This document shows positions 50,967 to 59,686 of a DNA stretch of 64,000 bases, piece after piece. The notes beneath the pieces are model-generated. The model was not told the DNA's origin, did not search any database, and was given only the letters and a program-made list of their open reading frames with translations. The translations under genes were made by a program, and so were the position numbers. How positions within the stretch are numbered: the stretch's first letter is position 1; each line of letters starts with the position of its first letter. Source of the DNA: Roseovarius sp. 217 (GTDB lineage Bacteria > Pseudomonadota > Alphaproteobacteria > Rhodobacterales > Rhodobacteraceae); assembly GCF_000152845.1 (NCBI RefSeq), contig NZ_CH902585.1:164375-228374 (forward strand), in the 5' to 3' direction.

Positions 50967-51374
50967 ATGAGAAAAAGTCGAAACACGCGTTACAGCAATC
51001 TGAAGGTCTCTGGGCTTCTGCTCATGACCATTGCGTGGCTGTTGCTAAACACCATGTACCCGGTCATGGCAAGTTCTTATCCTGCCGGTTCTGCAACGAT
51101 GCAAACGATGGAAGAGTTTGATCCATTTAATCACTTCGGCCACAGTGCGCAGGTAACGCACAAACAACACGCCGAACCAACCGACATTCCATCGGCGCCC
51201 AGTGATTCAATGAAAGACTGCGTGTCGTTTTCCTGTTGTCTGATCACGCGTGAGGAGCCGGTGCTCCTGCAAGCATGGCGGCATCTCTCAACATTGAATT
51301 TCGACAAGAGCGGCCAAGCAATCTTTGTCGACTTCAAGCCGGGCTCTAAAGACAGACCTCCAAAACATCTCTGA
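50967..51374 (+). CDS. Small secreted Cys/His protein (135 aa)
   Basis: Starts MRKSRNTRYSNLKVSGLLLM, with a long signal-like helix, and holds a DCVSFSCCLITRE block and a PPKHL end like the 115-residue protein at 41970. Mature part contains several His (NHFGHSAQVTHKQHAEP). It precedes the cusBA genes. No clear ribosome site was seen before ATG 50967. Function unrecognised; copper/silver binding is inferred. Confidence 0.6.
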   Translation: MRKSRNTRYSNLKVSGLLLMTIAWLLLNTMYPVMASSYPAGSATMQTMEEFDPFNHFGHSAQVTHKQHAEPTDIPSAPSDSMKDCVSFSCCLITREEPVLLQAWRHLSTLNFDKSGQAIFVDFKPGSKDRPPKHL

Positions 51375-51465
51375 TCCCAAATTGAACCCGGGCAGGGCGT
51401 TTGCACGCATGTCCGATTCTTCAGATCGAGGATGCGGGCGATGACACGCCCGAACGGAGAATGTG

Positions 51466-53673
51466 ATGCGAGGACGCTTTACCGCGTTGGGCATACTGGT
51501 CATAGGTGCAAGCACTTTGGCCGGAATTGCTGGCGAACGATATTTGCTGAACCCTGCAGTGGGGACAAAGACCACCGGGCCGGACGTCTTGTACTGGGTC
51601 GCGCCGATGGACGCGAACTATCGCCGGGACGGGCCGGGCAAATCTCCCATGGGCATGGATCTTGTCCCCGTCTACGCGGGTCAGGAGCCGTCCGGTGATC
51701 CTGCCGAGGTGCAGCTATCTGCATCCGAGATCAACGCGATCGGTGTCCGCACGGCGATTGCTAGGATGGAGGCTGTCTCAGAACGGATTGATACCGTGGG
51801 TTACGTTAGTTACGACGACCACCTGACAAGCCATGTCCATACGCGCGTCGAGGGCTGGGTCGAGACACTCAATGTGCGCGCCGTGGGCGATCAGGTCGCT
51901 GAGGGCGACGTTCTTTTCGAGATGTTTTCACCTGCGATCGGGTCTTCCAGTGCGGATTTGATCCGGGCCATCGAAGCGGGCGATAAGAGAATTGTCGAAC
52001 TGGCGCGCAGCAGCCTGCGCAGTCAAGGCATGTCGGATCGGCAGATTGACGAAATCGCCAGCTCTGGCAGGTCAGCTCGCAACCTGCGTGTCTACGCACC
52101 GCAAAACGGCGTTGTGATTTCGCTGGAGGCGGCGGACGGGATGTTCCTGCAACCCAACACGCGAGCGATGTCGCTCACCGATCTGTCGCAGGTCTGGCTG
52201 ATCGCCGATGTCTTCGAGCGTGATATCGGGAGGCTGTCCGAAAACATGACAGCCGTTGCCGAATTCGCACACCTGCCGGGCCGGCGTTTCGAGGGGCGGA
52301 TTGACTATATTTTTCCGGAGCTTGATGCCCGCACACGAACGCTGCCGGTGCGGTTGCGATTCGACAATCGCGAAGGGCTGCTCAGGCCGAATATGTTCGG
52401 CACTCTCGCCCTCGTCCCGGAGCAGACGCGCGAGGCAGTGACGATTCCAAGTGAGGCGATCATTCAAACGGGGCGGGCGGAGAGGGTCATTCTCAGGACC
52501 GGAGAGGGCACGTTCAAACCAAGGCTCATCACAACAGGCCTGCGCGATGCCTTCGGCGAAGGTGGACGGACAGAAGTCTTGCAGGGATTATCCCCCGGCG
52601 AAGAAGTTGTGGCGTCTGCCCAATTTCTGATCGACAGCGAAAGTTCACTTTCCGCAGGGCTGACGCGCATGGCCCCAACCGACGCAGCCCCTGCGCAGGG
52701 ACAGGGCACGCTGGTTGCGCTTGAACCGGACACACGCATGGCGACCATTCGCCACGATGCGTTGGAAAGCGTTGATTGGCCGGCGATGACCTCACAATTC
52801 CCGGTTAGGGCGGATATTGCGATTGATCGCGTCAATATCGGGCAGCAGGTGGCGTTTCGCATTGCGCGTGGGGCGGATGGTCGGCTTGGCCTGATTGATC
52901 TTGGGGCGGATGACGGGATTGCGGCTACCGCGACGGGTTTGGTCGAGGCTGTAACACCCGATGGCAAGCTCGTCATGCGTCATGACGCAATCCCTGATAT
53001 TGGCTGGCCCGCCATGCAGATGGATATACCGCTCGTCGGGCCTGACCCGGCAACGGTGCCCTTGGGTGAAAGGATCGAGTTCGATCTTGCGAAGGATGAA
53101 GATGGCAACTTTGTCATCGTCGATGTTCGCGCAACGGGCGCCGAAACGGGCACAAAGGAGCAGGGCGCGACCGCGCCGACGGCTTCCGCATCCGAGCCGA
53201 CACCGCCGATTACTGTCCCTGGTCGCATAGAAGAGATCAGCGCAGGGGAACGGACAGCTACCGTTTCGCATGGGCCGATACCGGAGACGGGCATGCCGAC
53301 CATGACAATGGCGTTTGACCTTGCCGATACGCTTGATCCGGCAACGCTTGTCCTCAACACCGACCTTTTACTGACATTCGTTCGTACCGACGGAATGACC
53401 ATGGTCTTGACCGCTGCCGAACCTGCACAACCACCTGTACAGGTGTTGGGGACGATCAATAGAATAGATGCATATGCCGATCGTGCCAATATCACCCACG
53501 GCCCGATCCACGATATCGGTATGCCGGGGATGACGATGGACTTTGCCATCGCGCCAAACCTCGAAACTGACAGTTTGCCGGTTGGCAGGGAAACTGGGCT
53601 GCTTTTTGCGCGCAATCCCAACCTGTCGCTGACCCTTGTCGGGGTCACACCCGCGCCGGAGTTGTTGCAATGA
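51466..53673 (+). CDS. cusB: CusB-type adaptor fused to four CusF-like domains
   Basis: The 735-residue protein begins with one membrane anchor and a metal-binding domain (YWVAPMDANYRRDGPGKSPM GMDLVP). The HlyD/CusB core (to about residue 400) has barrel-sandwich and hairpin parts and the RVYAPQNGVVISLEAADGMF block. After that come four CusF-like repeats (about 412-480, 485-560, 585-655, 660-732). Ligand regions: DWPAMTSQF, GWPAMQMDI, GMPTMTMAF and GMPGMTMDF. The first two keep the CusF Trp, the last two have Met there. Single fused CusF domains are known in SilB; four in tandem is unusual. GGAG six bases before ATG 51466. Confidence 0.9.
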   Translation: MRGRFTALGILVIGASTLAGIAGERYLLNPAVGTKTTGPDVLYWVAPMDANYRRDGPGKSPMGMDLVPVYAGQEPSGDPAEVQLSASEINAIGVRTAIARMEAVSERIDTVGYVSYDDHLTSHVHTRVEGWVETLNVRAVGDQVAEGDVLFEMFSPAIGSSSADLIRAIEAGDKRIVELARSSLRSQGMSDRQIDEIASSGRSARNLRVYAPQNGVVISLEAADGMFLQPNTRAMSLTDLSQVWLIADVFERDIGRLSENMTAVAEFAHLPGRRFEGRIDYIFPELDARTRTLPVRLRFDNREGLLRPNMFGTLALVPEQTREAVTIPSEAIIQTGRAERVILRTGEGTFKPRLITTGLRDAFGEGGRTEVLQGLSPGEEVVASAQFLIDSESSLSAGLTRMAPTDAAPAQGQGTLVALEPDTRMATIRHDALESVDWPAMTSQFPVRADIAIDRVNIGQQVAFRIARGADGRLGLIDLGADDGIAATATGLVEAVTPDGKLVMRHDAIPDIGWPAMQMDIPLVGPDPATVPLGERIEFDLAKDEDGNFVIVDVRATGAETGTKEQGATAPTASASEPTPPITVPGRIEEISAGERTATVSHGPIPETGMPTMTMAFDLADTLDPATLVLNTDLLLTFVRTDGMTMVLTAAEPAQPPVQVLGTINRIDAYADRANITHGPIHDIGMPGMTMDFAIAPNLETDSLPVGRETGLLFARNPNLSLTLVGVTPAPELLQ

Positions 53674-56600
53674 TTCCGTCGATCATCAGGGCATCGATCA
53701 CCAATCGGCTTTTGGTGCTCGTGCTCGCCGGAATGTTGGCGGTGGTCGGAGTCTGGTCCATCCGTTCCACCCCGGTTGATGCGATACCCGATCTGTCCGA
53801 TGTACAGGTCATCATCAAGACCCCTTTTCCGGGGCAGGCCCCGCAGGTGGTTGAGGACCAGGTAACCTTTCCCATCACCACGGCTATGCTCGCCGTACCG
53901 GGGGCAACCGATGTGCGTGGCTTTTCCTTCTTTGGCGACAGTTTCGTCTATATCGTGTTCGAGGACGGCACCGACCTCTATTGGGCGCGAAGCCGTGTTC
54001 TCGAATATTTGGCCCAGATCACATCCGACCTGCCCGAAGGTGTTGCCCCCGAATTGGGGCCGGATGCAACGGGCGTCGGCTGGATTTATCAATATGCGCT
54101 GATCGACCGGACCGGGGGCCATGATCTCGCACAGTTGAGAACGCTACAGGACTGGTTTCTGAAATTCGAGTTGCAAACGGTTCCGGGTGTATCCGAAGTG
54201 GCCACCATCGGTGGCATGGTCAAACAATATCAGGTCGTCGTCGATCCCAACAAGCTGCGCGCCTACGATCTCTCGCTGTCACGCATTCGCGCAGCAATCG
54301 AAGCCGCAAACCGGGAAACCGGGGGCAGTGTCATCGAGATGGGTGAAGCGGAGTACATGGTGCGCTCTACCGGCTATGTGGATGAGTTGGCTGATCTGGC
54401 TGCCGCGCCGCTGATGGTCAACGCGCGCGGCGCGGCAGTCACTCTGGGCGATGTCGCCGAAATCCGGCTCGGGCCAGAAATGCGCCGCGGGGTTGGCGAG
54501 TTCGGCGGCGAGGGCGATGCTGTTGGCGGCGTGGTCATCCTGCGATGGGGCGGGAATGCGCTGGCAACGATCAATGCTGTAGAGGCACGGATCGAAGAAT
54601 TGCGCGGCAGCCTGCCCGAGGGCGTGGAAATTGTCACGACCTACAATCGTGCCGGGGTTATTGAGCGGGCGATTGAAACCCTGAAGGATAAGCTGACCGA
54701 GGAATTCATCGTCGTGATTCTCGTCTGCGGCGTCTTTCTGCTGCATCTGCGATCCTCACTGGTAATCGTTCTCTCGCTGCCCCTGGGCATCTTCGCGGCT
54801 TTCGTCATCATGAAGCTGCAAGGTGTCAACGCCAACATCATGTCGCTCGGCGGCATTGCGATTGCCATCGGGGCGATGGTCGACGCGGCCATCGTGATGA
54901 TCGAAGCAATGCATCGACGGATCGAAAAAGAGGCTCTGACCAAGGAAAACCGTTGGCGAATCGTAGCCGAATGCTCATCCGAGGTGGGTCCGGCGCTTTT
55001 CTTTTCCCTGGCCATCATCGCGGTCAGTTTCCTGCCTGTCTTCGTCCTTGAGAGCCAGGAAGGGCGTTTGTTCAAGCCATTGGCTTTCACCAAGACCTAT
55101 GCCATGGCGGCCGCTGCGATCCTTTCGATCACATTGGTGCCGGTGCTGATGGGGTATTTCGTGCGCGGGCGGATTCTGCCGGAACAAAAGAATCCATTGA
55201 ACAGGTTGGTGATCTGGATCTACCGGCCTTTTCTGGATGCGGCCGTGGCCTGGCCCTGGGCGACATCGGTGCTTGCGATCGCGCTGGTTCTGTCCATGGC
55301 CTGGCCTCTGCAACGGCTGGGGACCGAATTCATGCCAGAGCTAAATGAAGGCGATCTTCTATACATGCCGTCGCTCTATCCTGGTGTGTCCATCGGCAAG
55401 GCGCGCGAAGTCTTGCAGCAAACGGATCGGCTGATTGCCTCCCTTCCTGAAGTACAAACAGTGCATGGCAAACTGGGGCGCGCCGATACGGCTACGGACC
55501 CGGCCCCCCTGACGATGGTCGAGACCACAATTCAGCTCAAACCCGAAGCCGAGTGGCGAGAGGGCATGACAATGGAGCGTATTCGCGACGAGCTGGATCG
55601 CATCGTTCAAGTTCCAGGAGTGACCAATGTCTGGATCCAACCGATCAAGAACCGCATCGACATGCTGGCCACCGGCATCAAGACCCCGGTCGGGGTCAAG
55701 ATTTCTGGTGCTGACCTTTCGGTGATTGAACAGATTGGCGTCGAAGTCGAAAAGGCCGTTGCCGGTATCGATGGCACGGCATCCGCCTTTGCCGAGCGTC
55801 CTATCGGCGGGCGTTTTGTCGAGATTAACGTCAATCGAGATGTCGCTGCCCGTTACATGATGAGCGTGCGTGAGATTCAGGATGTGGTGCAATCCGCAAT
55901 CGGAGGTCTGAACGTTTCCGAAAGCGTCGAGGGATTGGAACGGTTCCCGATCAACCTGCGTTATCCGCAGGACTGGCGCGACAGCCCGGAAAAGCTGCGT
56001 GATCTGCCGGTTGTGACGCCTTCGGGCGCGCATGTGCCACTTGGGGCGATGGCCGATATCTCCGTGGTGGATGGACCCGGAATGATCCGGTCGGAAAATG
56101 CACGGCGCACGGGATTTGTCTTCATCGACATCGTCGGACGTGATCTGGGCGGCTATGTCGACGAGGCCCGCCAAGTTGTGGCTGAAACCGTCACCCTGCC
56201 ACCGGGATATTCCATTACTTGGGCTGGGCAGTACGAGTTTATCCAGCGGATGCAGGATCGACTAACCCTCGTGGCGCCTGCGACGCTATTGATCATCACG
56301 CTGATGTTGTTCATGGCGTTCTCGCGCGTGACAGAGGTTGCAATCATACTCGCGGCCTTGCCGGTGGCTTTGGCCGGAGGTGTCTGGTTGATCTGGTATC
56401 TGGCCTTTGATATTTCCGTTGCGGTTCTGGTGGGCTTTATTGCTTTGGCCGGTGTCGCAGTCGAGACGGCCATCGTGATGCTGCTCTACCTTAATCTGGC
56501 ATGGGAGAAACGCCGTGCACTCGCTCGGGATCAGGGGCGTCCTCTGACATCGCAGGATGTCGAGGAAGTTGTTTTTGAAGGAGCCTTGTTGAGGGTGCGA

Positions 56601-56861
56601 CCCAAGGTGATGACCGTGGCCACGATCTTCGCCGGGCTTGTGCCGATCATGTATGGCCACGGGACCGGCTCCGAGATCATGCAGCGCATTGCCGCCCCGA
56701 TGATCGGAGGCATGGCGACGGCAACCCTGCTGACACTCTTGGTAATCCCCGCAATCTATGTGATCTGGAAACGTCTCGCGTTGGTGCGCGTTAACCGCGA
56801 ATTGGTTAACGAACGCCAAGAACCCACTGATTTCGCAACTTCCGCAGTGCCTGGCGAATGA
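53670..56861 (+). CDS. cusA: CusA/CzcA-family heavy-metal RND efflux pump
   Basis: The 1063-residue protein has the RND layout of 12 helices and two large periplasmic loops. Start MIPSIIRASITNRLLVLVLA, then STPVDAIPDLSDVQVIIKTP, typical of the heavy-metal (HME) branch. LGGIAIAIGAMVDAAIVMIE is the proton-relay helix IV. Periplasmic Met pairs suit Cu(I)/Ag(I). Overlaps cusB by 4 bases. The outer-membrane partner CusC is not present in the window. Confidence 0.94.
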   Translation: MIPSIIRASITNRLLVLVLAGMLAVVGVWSIRSTPVDAIPDLSDVQVIIKTPFPGQAPQVVEDQVTFPITTAMLAVPGATDVRGFSFFGDSFVYIVFEDGTDLYWARSRVLEYLAQITSDLPEGVAPELGPDATGVGWIYQYALIDRTGGHDLAQLRTLQDWFLKFELQTVPGVSEVATIGGMVKQYQVVVDPNKLRAYDLSLSRIRAAIEAANRETGGSVIEMGEAEYMVRSTGYVDELADLAAAPLMVNARGAAVTLGDVAEIRLGPEMRRGVGEFGGEGDAVGGVVILRWGGNALATINAVEARIEELRGSLPEGVEIVTTYNRAGVIERAIETLKDKLTEEFIVVILVCGVFLLHLRSSLVIVLSLPLGIFAAFVIMKLQGVNANIMSLGGIAIAIGAMVDAAIVMIEAMHRRIEKEALTKENRWRIVAECSSEVGPALFFSLAIIAVSFLPVFVLESQEGRLFKPLAFTKTYAMAAAAILSITLVPVLMGYFVRGRILPEQKNPLNRLVIWIYRPFLDAAVAWPWATSVLAIALVLSMAWPLQRLGTEFMPELNEGDLLYMPSLYPGVSIGKAREVLQQTDRLIASLPEVQTVHGKLGRADTATDPAPLTMVETTIQLKPEAEWREGMTMERIRDELDRIVQVPGVTNVWIQPIKNRIDMLATGIKTPVGVKISGADLSVIEQIGVEVEKAVAGIDGTASAFAERPIGGRFVEINVNRDVAARYMMSVREIQDVVQSAIGGLNVSESVEGLERFPINLRYPQDWRDSPEKLRDLPVVTPSGAHVPLGAMADISVVDGPGMIRSENARRTGFVFIDIVGRDLGGYVDEARQVVAETVTLPPGYSITWAGQYEFIQRMQDRLTLVAPATLLIITLMLFMAFSRVTEVAIILAALPVALAGGVWLIWYLAFDISVAVLVGFIALAGVAVETAIVMLLYLNLAWEKRRALARDQGRPLTSQDVEEVVFEGALLRVRPKVMTVATIFAGLVPIMYGHGTGSEIMQRIAAPMIGGMATATLLTLLVIPAIYVIWKRLALVRVNRELVNERQEPTDFATSAVPGE

Positions 56862-56900
56862 TCGTCCGACACCGATTGGCGTAACAAGAAGGAGAACCCA

Positions 56901-57251
56901 ATGCGCAAGATTCTACTGACTATCGTGACCGTGATCCTGAGCACACCAATGGCCATAGCCCAAATGAGCAAAATGGAAGGGATGAATCATGGTACAATGA
57001 CCATGGACAAGGCTTCTGCCGAAGAAGCCATGCTCGTTGACGCGACGGTAAACAGCATCAACGAGGATAGCGTGAACGTCAGCCATGCTCCAATCTCCGA
57101 GATCGACTGACCTCAAATGACAATGGAAATGCCATTTGCGAAAGAAGCCGAGGTGATGCTTGGAATTTCCGTTGGCGACAAAGTTGTCATGACCCTTGTG
57201 ATGGGTGACGATGGCATGCCGCGCGTCACCACGTTGACAGTCAAGCAATAA
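56901..57251 (+). pseudogene. cusF: CusF-like periplasmic chaperone with in-frame TGA
   Basis: From ATG 56901 the frame encodes a signal peptide (MRKILLTIVTVILSTPMAIA), a Met-rich linker (MSKMEGMNHGTMTM) and the CusF fold start (VDATVNSINEDSVNVSHAPI). At 57108-57110 there is TGA where CusF has the Cu(I)-capping Trp. The frame then continues PQMTMEMPFAKEAEVMLGIS to a TAA at 57249. A TGG to TGA change at exactly this codon breaks the protein (116 residues expected). Without read-through only 69 residues are made. Confidence 0.85.
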
Positions 57252-57255
57252 CAGC

Positions 57256-57293
57256 ACTGCGCCGCAGCAAGCTTGTTGCGGCGCAGTTTCTTC
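57256..57293 (+). terminator. Rho-independent terminator after cusF
   Basis: A near-perfect 16-bp stem (ACTGCGCCGCA...CAAGC with GCTTG...TGCGGCGCAGT) at 57256-57287 is followed by TTTCTTC. It ends the copper island; the convergent thiC gene stops at 57331. Confidence 0.85.
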
Positions 57294-57330
57294 TAGATGG
57301 TCCTATGCCTGCAAGAGGTTGAGGATACGT

Positions 57331-59133
57331 TCATTCATCCAAGGGCACGTAGAGATCGCCGGCCTCGCGGAATTTTTCCGCCATCGCCGCCATACCCTCT
57401 TTCTGCGCCTCCGCGCGGATATCGTGGCTGATCCGCATGGAACAGAACTTTGGCCCGCACATCGAACAGAAATGCGCCACCTTATGCGCCTCTTTGGGCA
57501 AGGTCTGATCATGGAAATCGCGCGCGGTTTCAGGATCAAGCGACAGGTTGAACTGATCTTCCCACCGAAATTCAAACCGCGCCCGACTAAGCGCATCGTC
57601 ACGGCGTTGGGCACCGGGCAACCCTTTGGCGAGGTCGGCGGCATGGGCCGCGATCTTGTAGGTGATGACGCCGGTTTTCACGTCGTCGCGGTCGGGCAGG
57701 CCGAGATGTTCCTTGGGCGTGACATAGCAGAGCATCGCACAGCCGAACCAGCCGATCATCGCCGCCCCAATGCCGCTGGTGATGTGGTCATAGCCGGGCG
57801 CAATATCAGTGGTGAGCGGCCCGAGCGTGTAGAACGGGGCCTCGTGGCAACACTCAAGCTGCTTGTCCATGTTCTCCTTGATCTTGTGCATGGCGACATG
57901 GCCCGGCCCCTCGATCATCACTTGGCAACCCTTGGCCCATGCAATCTGGGTCAGTTCCCCCAGTGTCTCCAACTCTGCGAATTGCGCGGCGTCATTGGCA
58001 TCGGCGATAGAGCCGGGCCGCAGCCCGTCGCCCAGTGAAAAGCTCACGTCATACTGGCGGCAGATGTCGCAGATGTCCTCGAAATGCTCATAAAGGAACG
58101 ACTCACGGTGATGATGCAGGCACCATTTGGCCATGATCGAGCCGCCGCGCGATACGATCCCCGTCACCCGATCCACGGTCATCGGCACCATGTGTAAACG
58201 CACGCCTGCGTGGATGGTAAAGTAATCCACGCCCTGCTCGGCCTGTTCGATCAGCGTGTCGCGGAACACCTCCCATGTCAGGTCTTCGGCAATGCCATTC
58301 ACCTTTTCCAAGGCCTGATAGATCGGCACGGTGCCGATGGGCACGGGGGAATTGCGGATGATCCAGTCTCGGGTGTTGTGGATATTGCGCCCTGTCGAGA
58401 GGTCCATCACCGTATCCGCGCCCCAGCGGATTGCCCAGACCAGCTTGTCCACCTCTTCTTCCATCGAAGAGGTGACGGCGGAGGTGCCCATATTGGCGTT
58501 GATCTTGACCAGAAAATTGCGGCCGATGATCATCGGTTCCAATTCCGGGTGGTTGATATTGGCCGGGATGATGGCGCGACCCGCCGCGATCTCTTGGCGG
58601 ACGAATTCGGGGGTCACGTAATCGGGGATATTGGCCCCCCAATCGTTGCCGTCGCGGTGGCAGGGTGTCAATTCGCGCAGCTGGTTTTCGCGGAGGGCCA
58701 CGAATTCCATCTCGGGCGTGATGAGGCCTGCGCGGGCATAGGCCAGTTGGGTGGGGGCCGCCCCCGGTTTGCCGCGCAGCGGGCGGGATTTCACCGGGAA
58801 TTCCGGCACCAGCCTCTCGCCCGTGACAAAGCCATTGTCCTCGGGCTTGACGTGACGGCCCTCGTACTCCTCCACATCCCCGCGCGCCATGATCCACGAG
58901 CGGCGGAGCGGCGGCAGGCCTTGGCGAATGTCGGTGGTGAGGTCCGGATCGGTATAGGCACCAGAGCTGTCATAGACCGCAAGCGGGGCCTCGCCTGCGG
59001 TTGGATGGGTCGAGATTTCGCGCATGGGCACCGCGATTTCGGGGTGCAACTGGCCATTCACATAGATTTTCCGTGAGGCAGGCAGAGGGCCGGTGGTCAC
59101 GCTTGGGGTGATGTCTTGGGTGGGGACGTTCAT
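57331..59133 (-). CDS. thiC: Phosphomethylpyrimidine synthase ThiC
   Basis: The 600-residue radical-SAM protein has LVKINANMGTSAVTSSMEEE, GADTVMDLSTGRNIHNTRDW, GPGHVAMHKIKENMDKQLEC and the C-terminal cluster motif CSMCGPKFCSM. It converts AIR to HMP phosphate for thiamine synthesis. ATG 59133 follows a GAGGAG site. It stands alone here, with no other thi genes, under a TPP riboswitch. Confidence 0.96.
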   Translation of the reverse strand: MNVPTQDITPSVTTGPLPASRKIYVNGQLHPEIAVPMREISTHPTAGEAPLAVYDSSGAYTDPDLTTDIRQGLPPLRRSWIMARGDVEEYEGRHVKPEDNGFVTGERLVPEFPVKSRPLRGKPGAAPTQLAYARAGLITPEMEFVALRENQLRELTPCHRDGNDWGANIPDYVTPEFVRQEIAAGRAIIPANINHPELEPMIIGRNFLVKINANMGTSAVTSSMEEEVDKLVWAIRWGADTVMDLSTGRNIHNTRDWIIRNSPVPIGTVPIYQALEKVNGIAEDLTWEVFRDTLIEQAEQGVDYFTIHAGVRLHMVPMTVDRVTGIVSRGGSIMAKWCLHHHRESFLYEHFEDICDICRQYDVSFSLGDGLRPGSIADANDAAQFAELETLGELTQIAWAKGCQVMIEGPGHVAMHKIKENMDKQLECCHEAPFYTLGPLTTDIAPGYDHITSGIGAAMIGWFGCAMLCYVTPKEHLGLPDRDDVKTGVITYKIAAHAADLAKGLPGAQRRDDALSRARFEFRWEDQFNLSLDPETARDFHDQTLPKEAHKVAHFCSMCGPKFCSMRISHDIRAEAQKEGMAAMAEKFREAGDLYVPLDE

Positions 59134-59261
59134 GTTGGTGCTCCTCGAGTCACGTTCTGCAAAGAGACCAGATGAGCGTGGCTAAGAGGCATGAGGGCAT
59201 GGGTGTGCCCCCCGGTTCAGACCACAGGATACGCCCCATTTCGGCGAAACCACGTGTCCTA

Positions 59262-59361
59262 GCTTCCTACGCCAGTATCAACTGGGTCAGGTTCAAAGGG
59301 TCGCGACACTGAGCAATCGCTCTCAGCCGCCTCTCAGTCCCTTGGTCGGGACTCCCCTGCG
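59262..59361 (-). promoter_or_regulatory. TPP riboswitch upstream of thiC
   Basis: On the minus strand the leader contains the THI-box blocks: GGGGAGTCC near 59355, CTGAGAG at 59337-59331, ACCCTTTGAACCTGACCCAG and TTGATACTGGCGTAGG ending near 59267. These match the conserved TPP aptamer core. Binding of thiamine pyrophosphate would repress thiC. Confidence 0.92.
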
Positions 59362-59419
59362 TCCCTCTTGGGTATCGTCAAAAACCCAGGCTGACAAGTC
59401 TCTGGATCGCCCAGTCATA

Positions 59420-59650
59420 TCAAGCCACATCATCCAGCGCGATGATCTCGTCTTCAGGAAGACTTAAGATGTAGCAAATAGCAAAGTGCAGGAATCTCGG
59501 CGGCTCTGCGAAACCAAATCCGGACGCTGCTCTTGTCTCGCTTGGATGAACGTTAAGTCGCAGGTCGAGCAACCGATTTGTGAACCCCCGAAGGTTAGAA
59601 GTTTCCAATGCAGACTCTTGCGAGTTGGTCCTTCGGAGCAGGAATAACAT
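59420..59650 (-). pseudogene. Unidentified protein fragment downstream of repC
   Basis: A minus-strand frame reads MLFLLRRTNSQESALETSNL and ends LPEDEIIALDDVA. In-frame sequence continues upstream of this ATG as TDWLGVLPKDIG without a start, back to a stop, so it looks like the tail of a lost gene. No family recognised. Confidence 0.35.
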
Positions 59651-59686
59651 ACCGATGTCCTTCGGGAGGACGCCGAGCCAGTCAGT

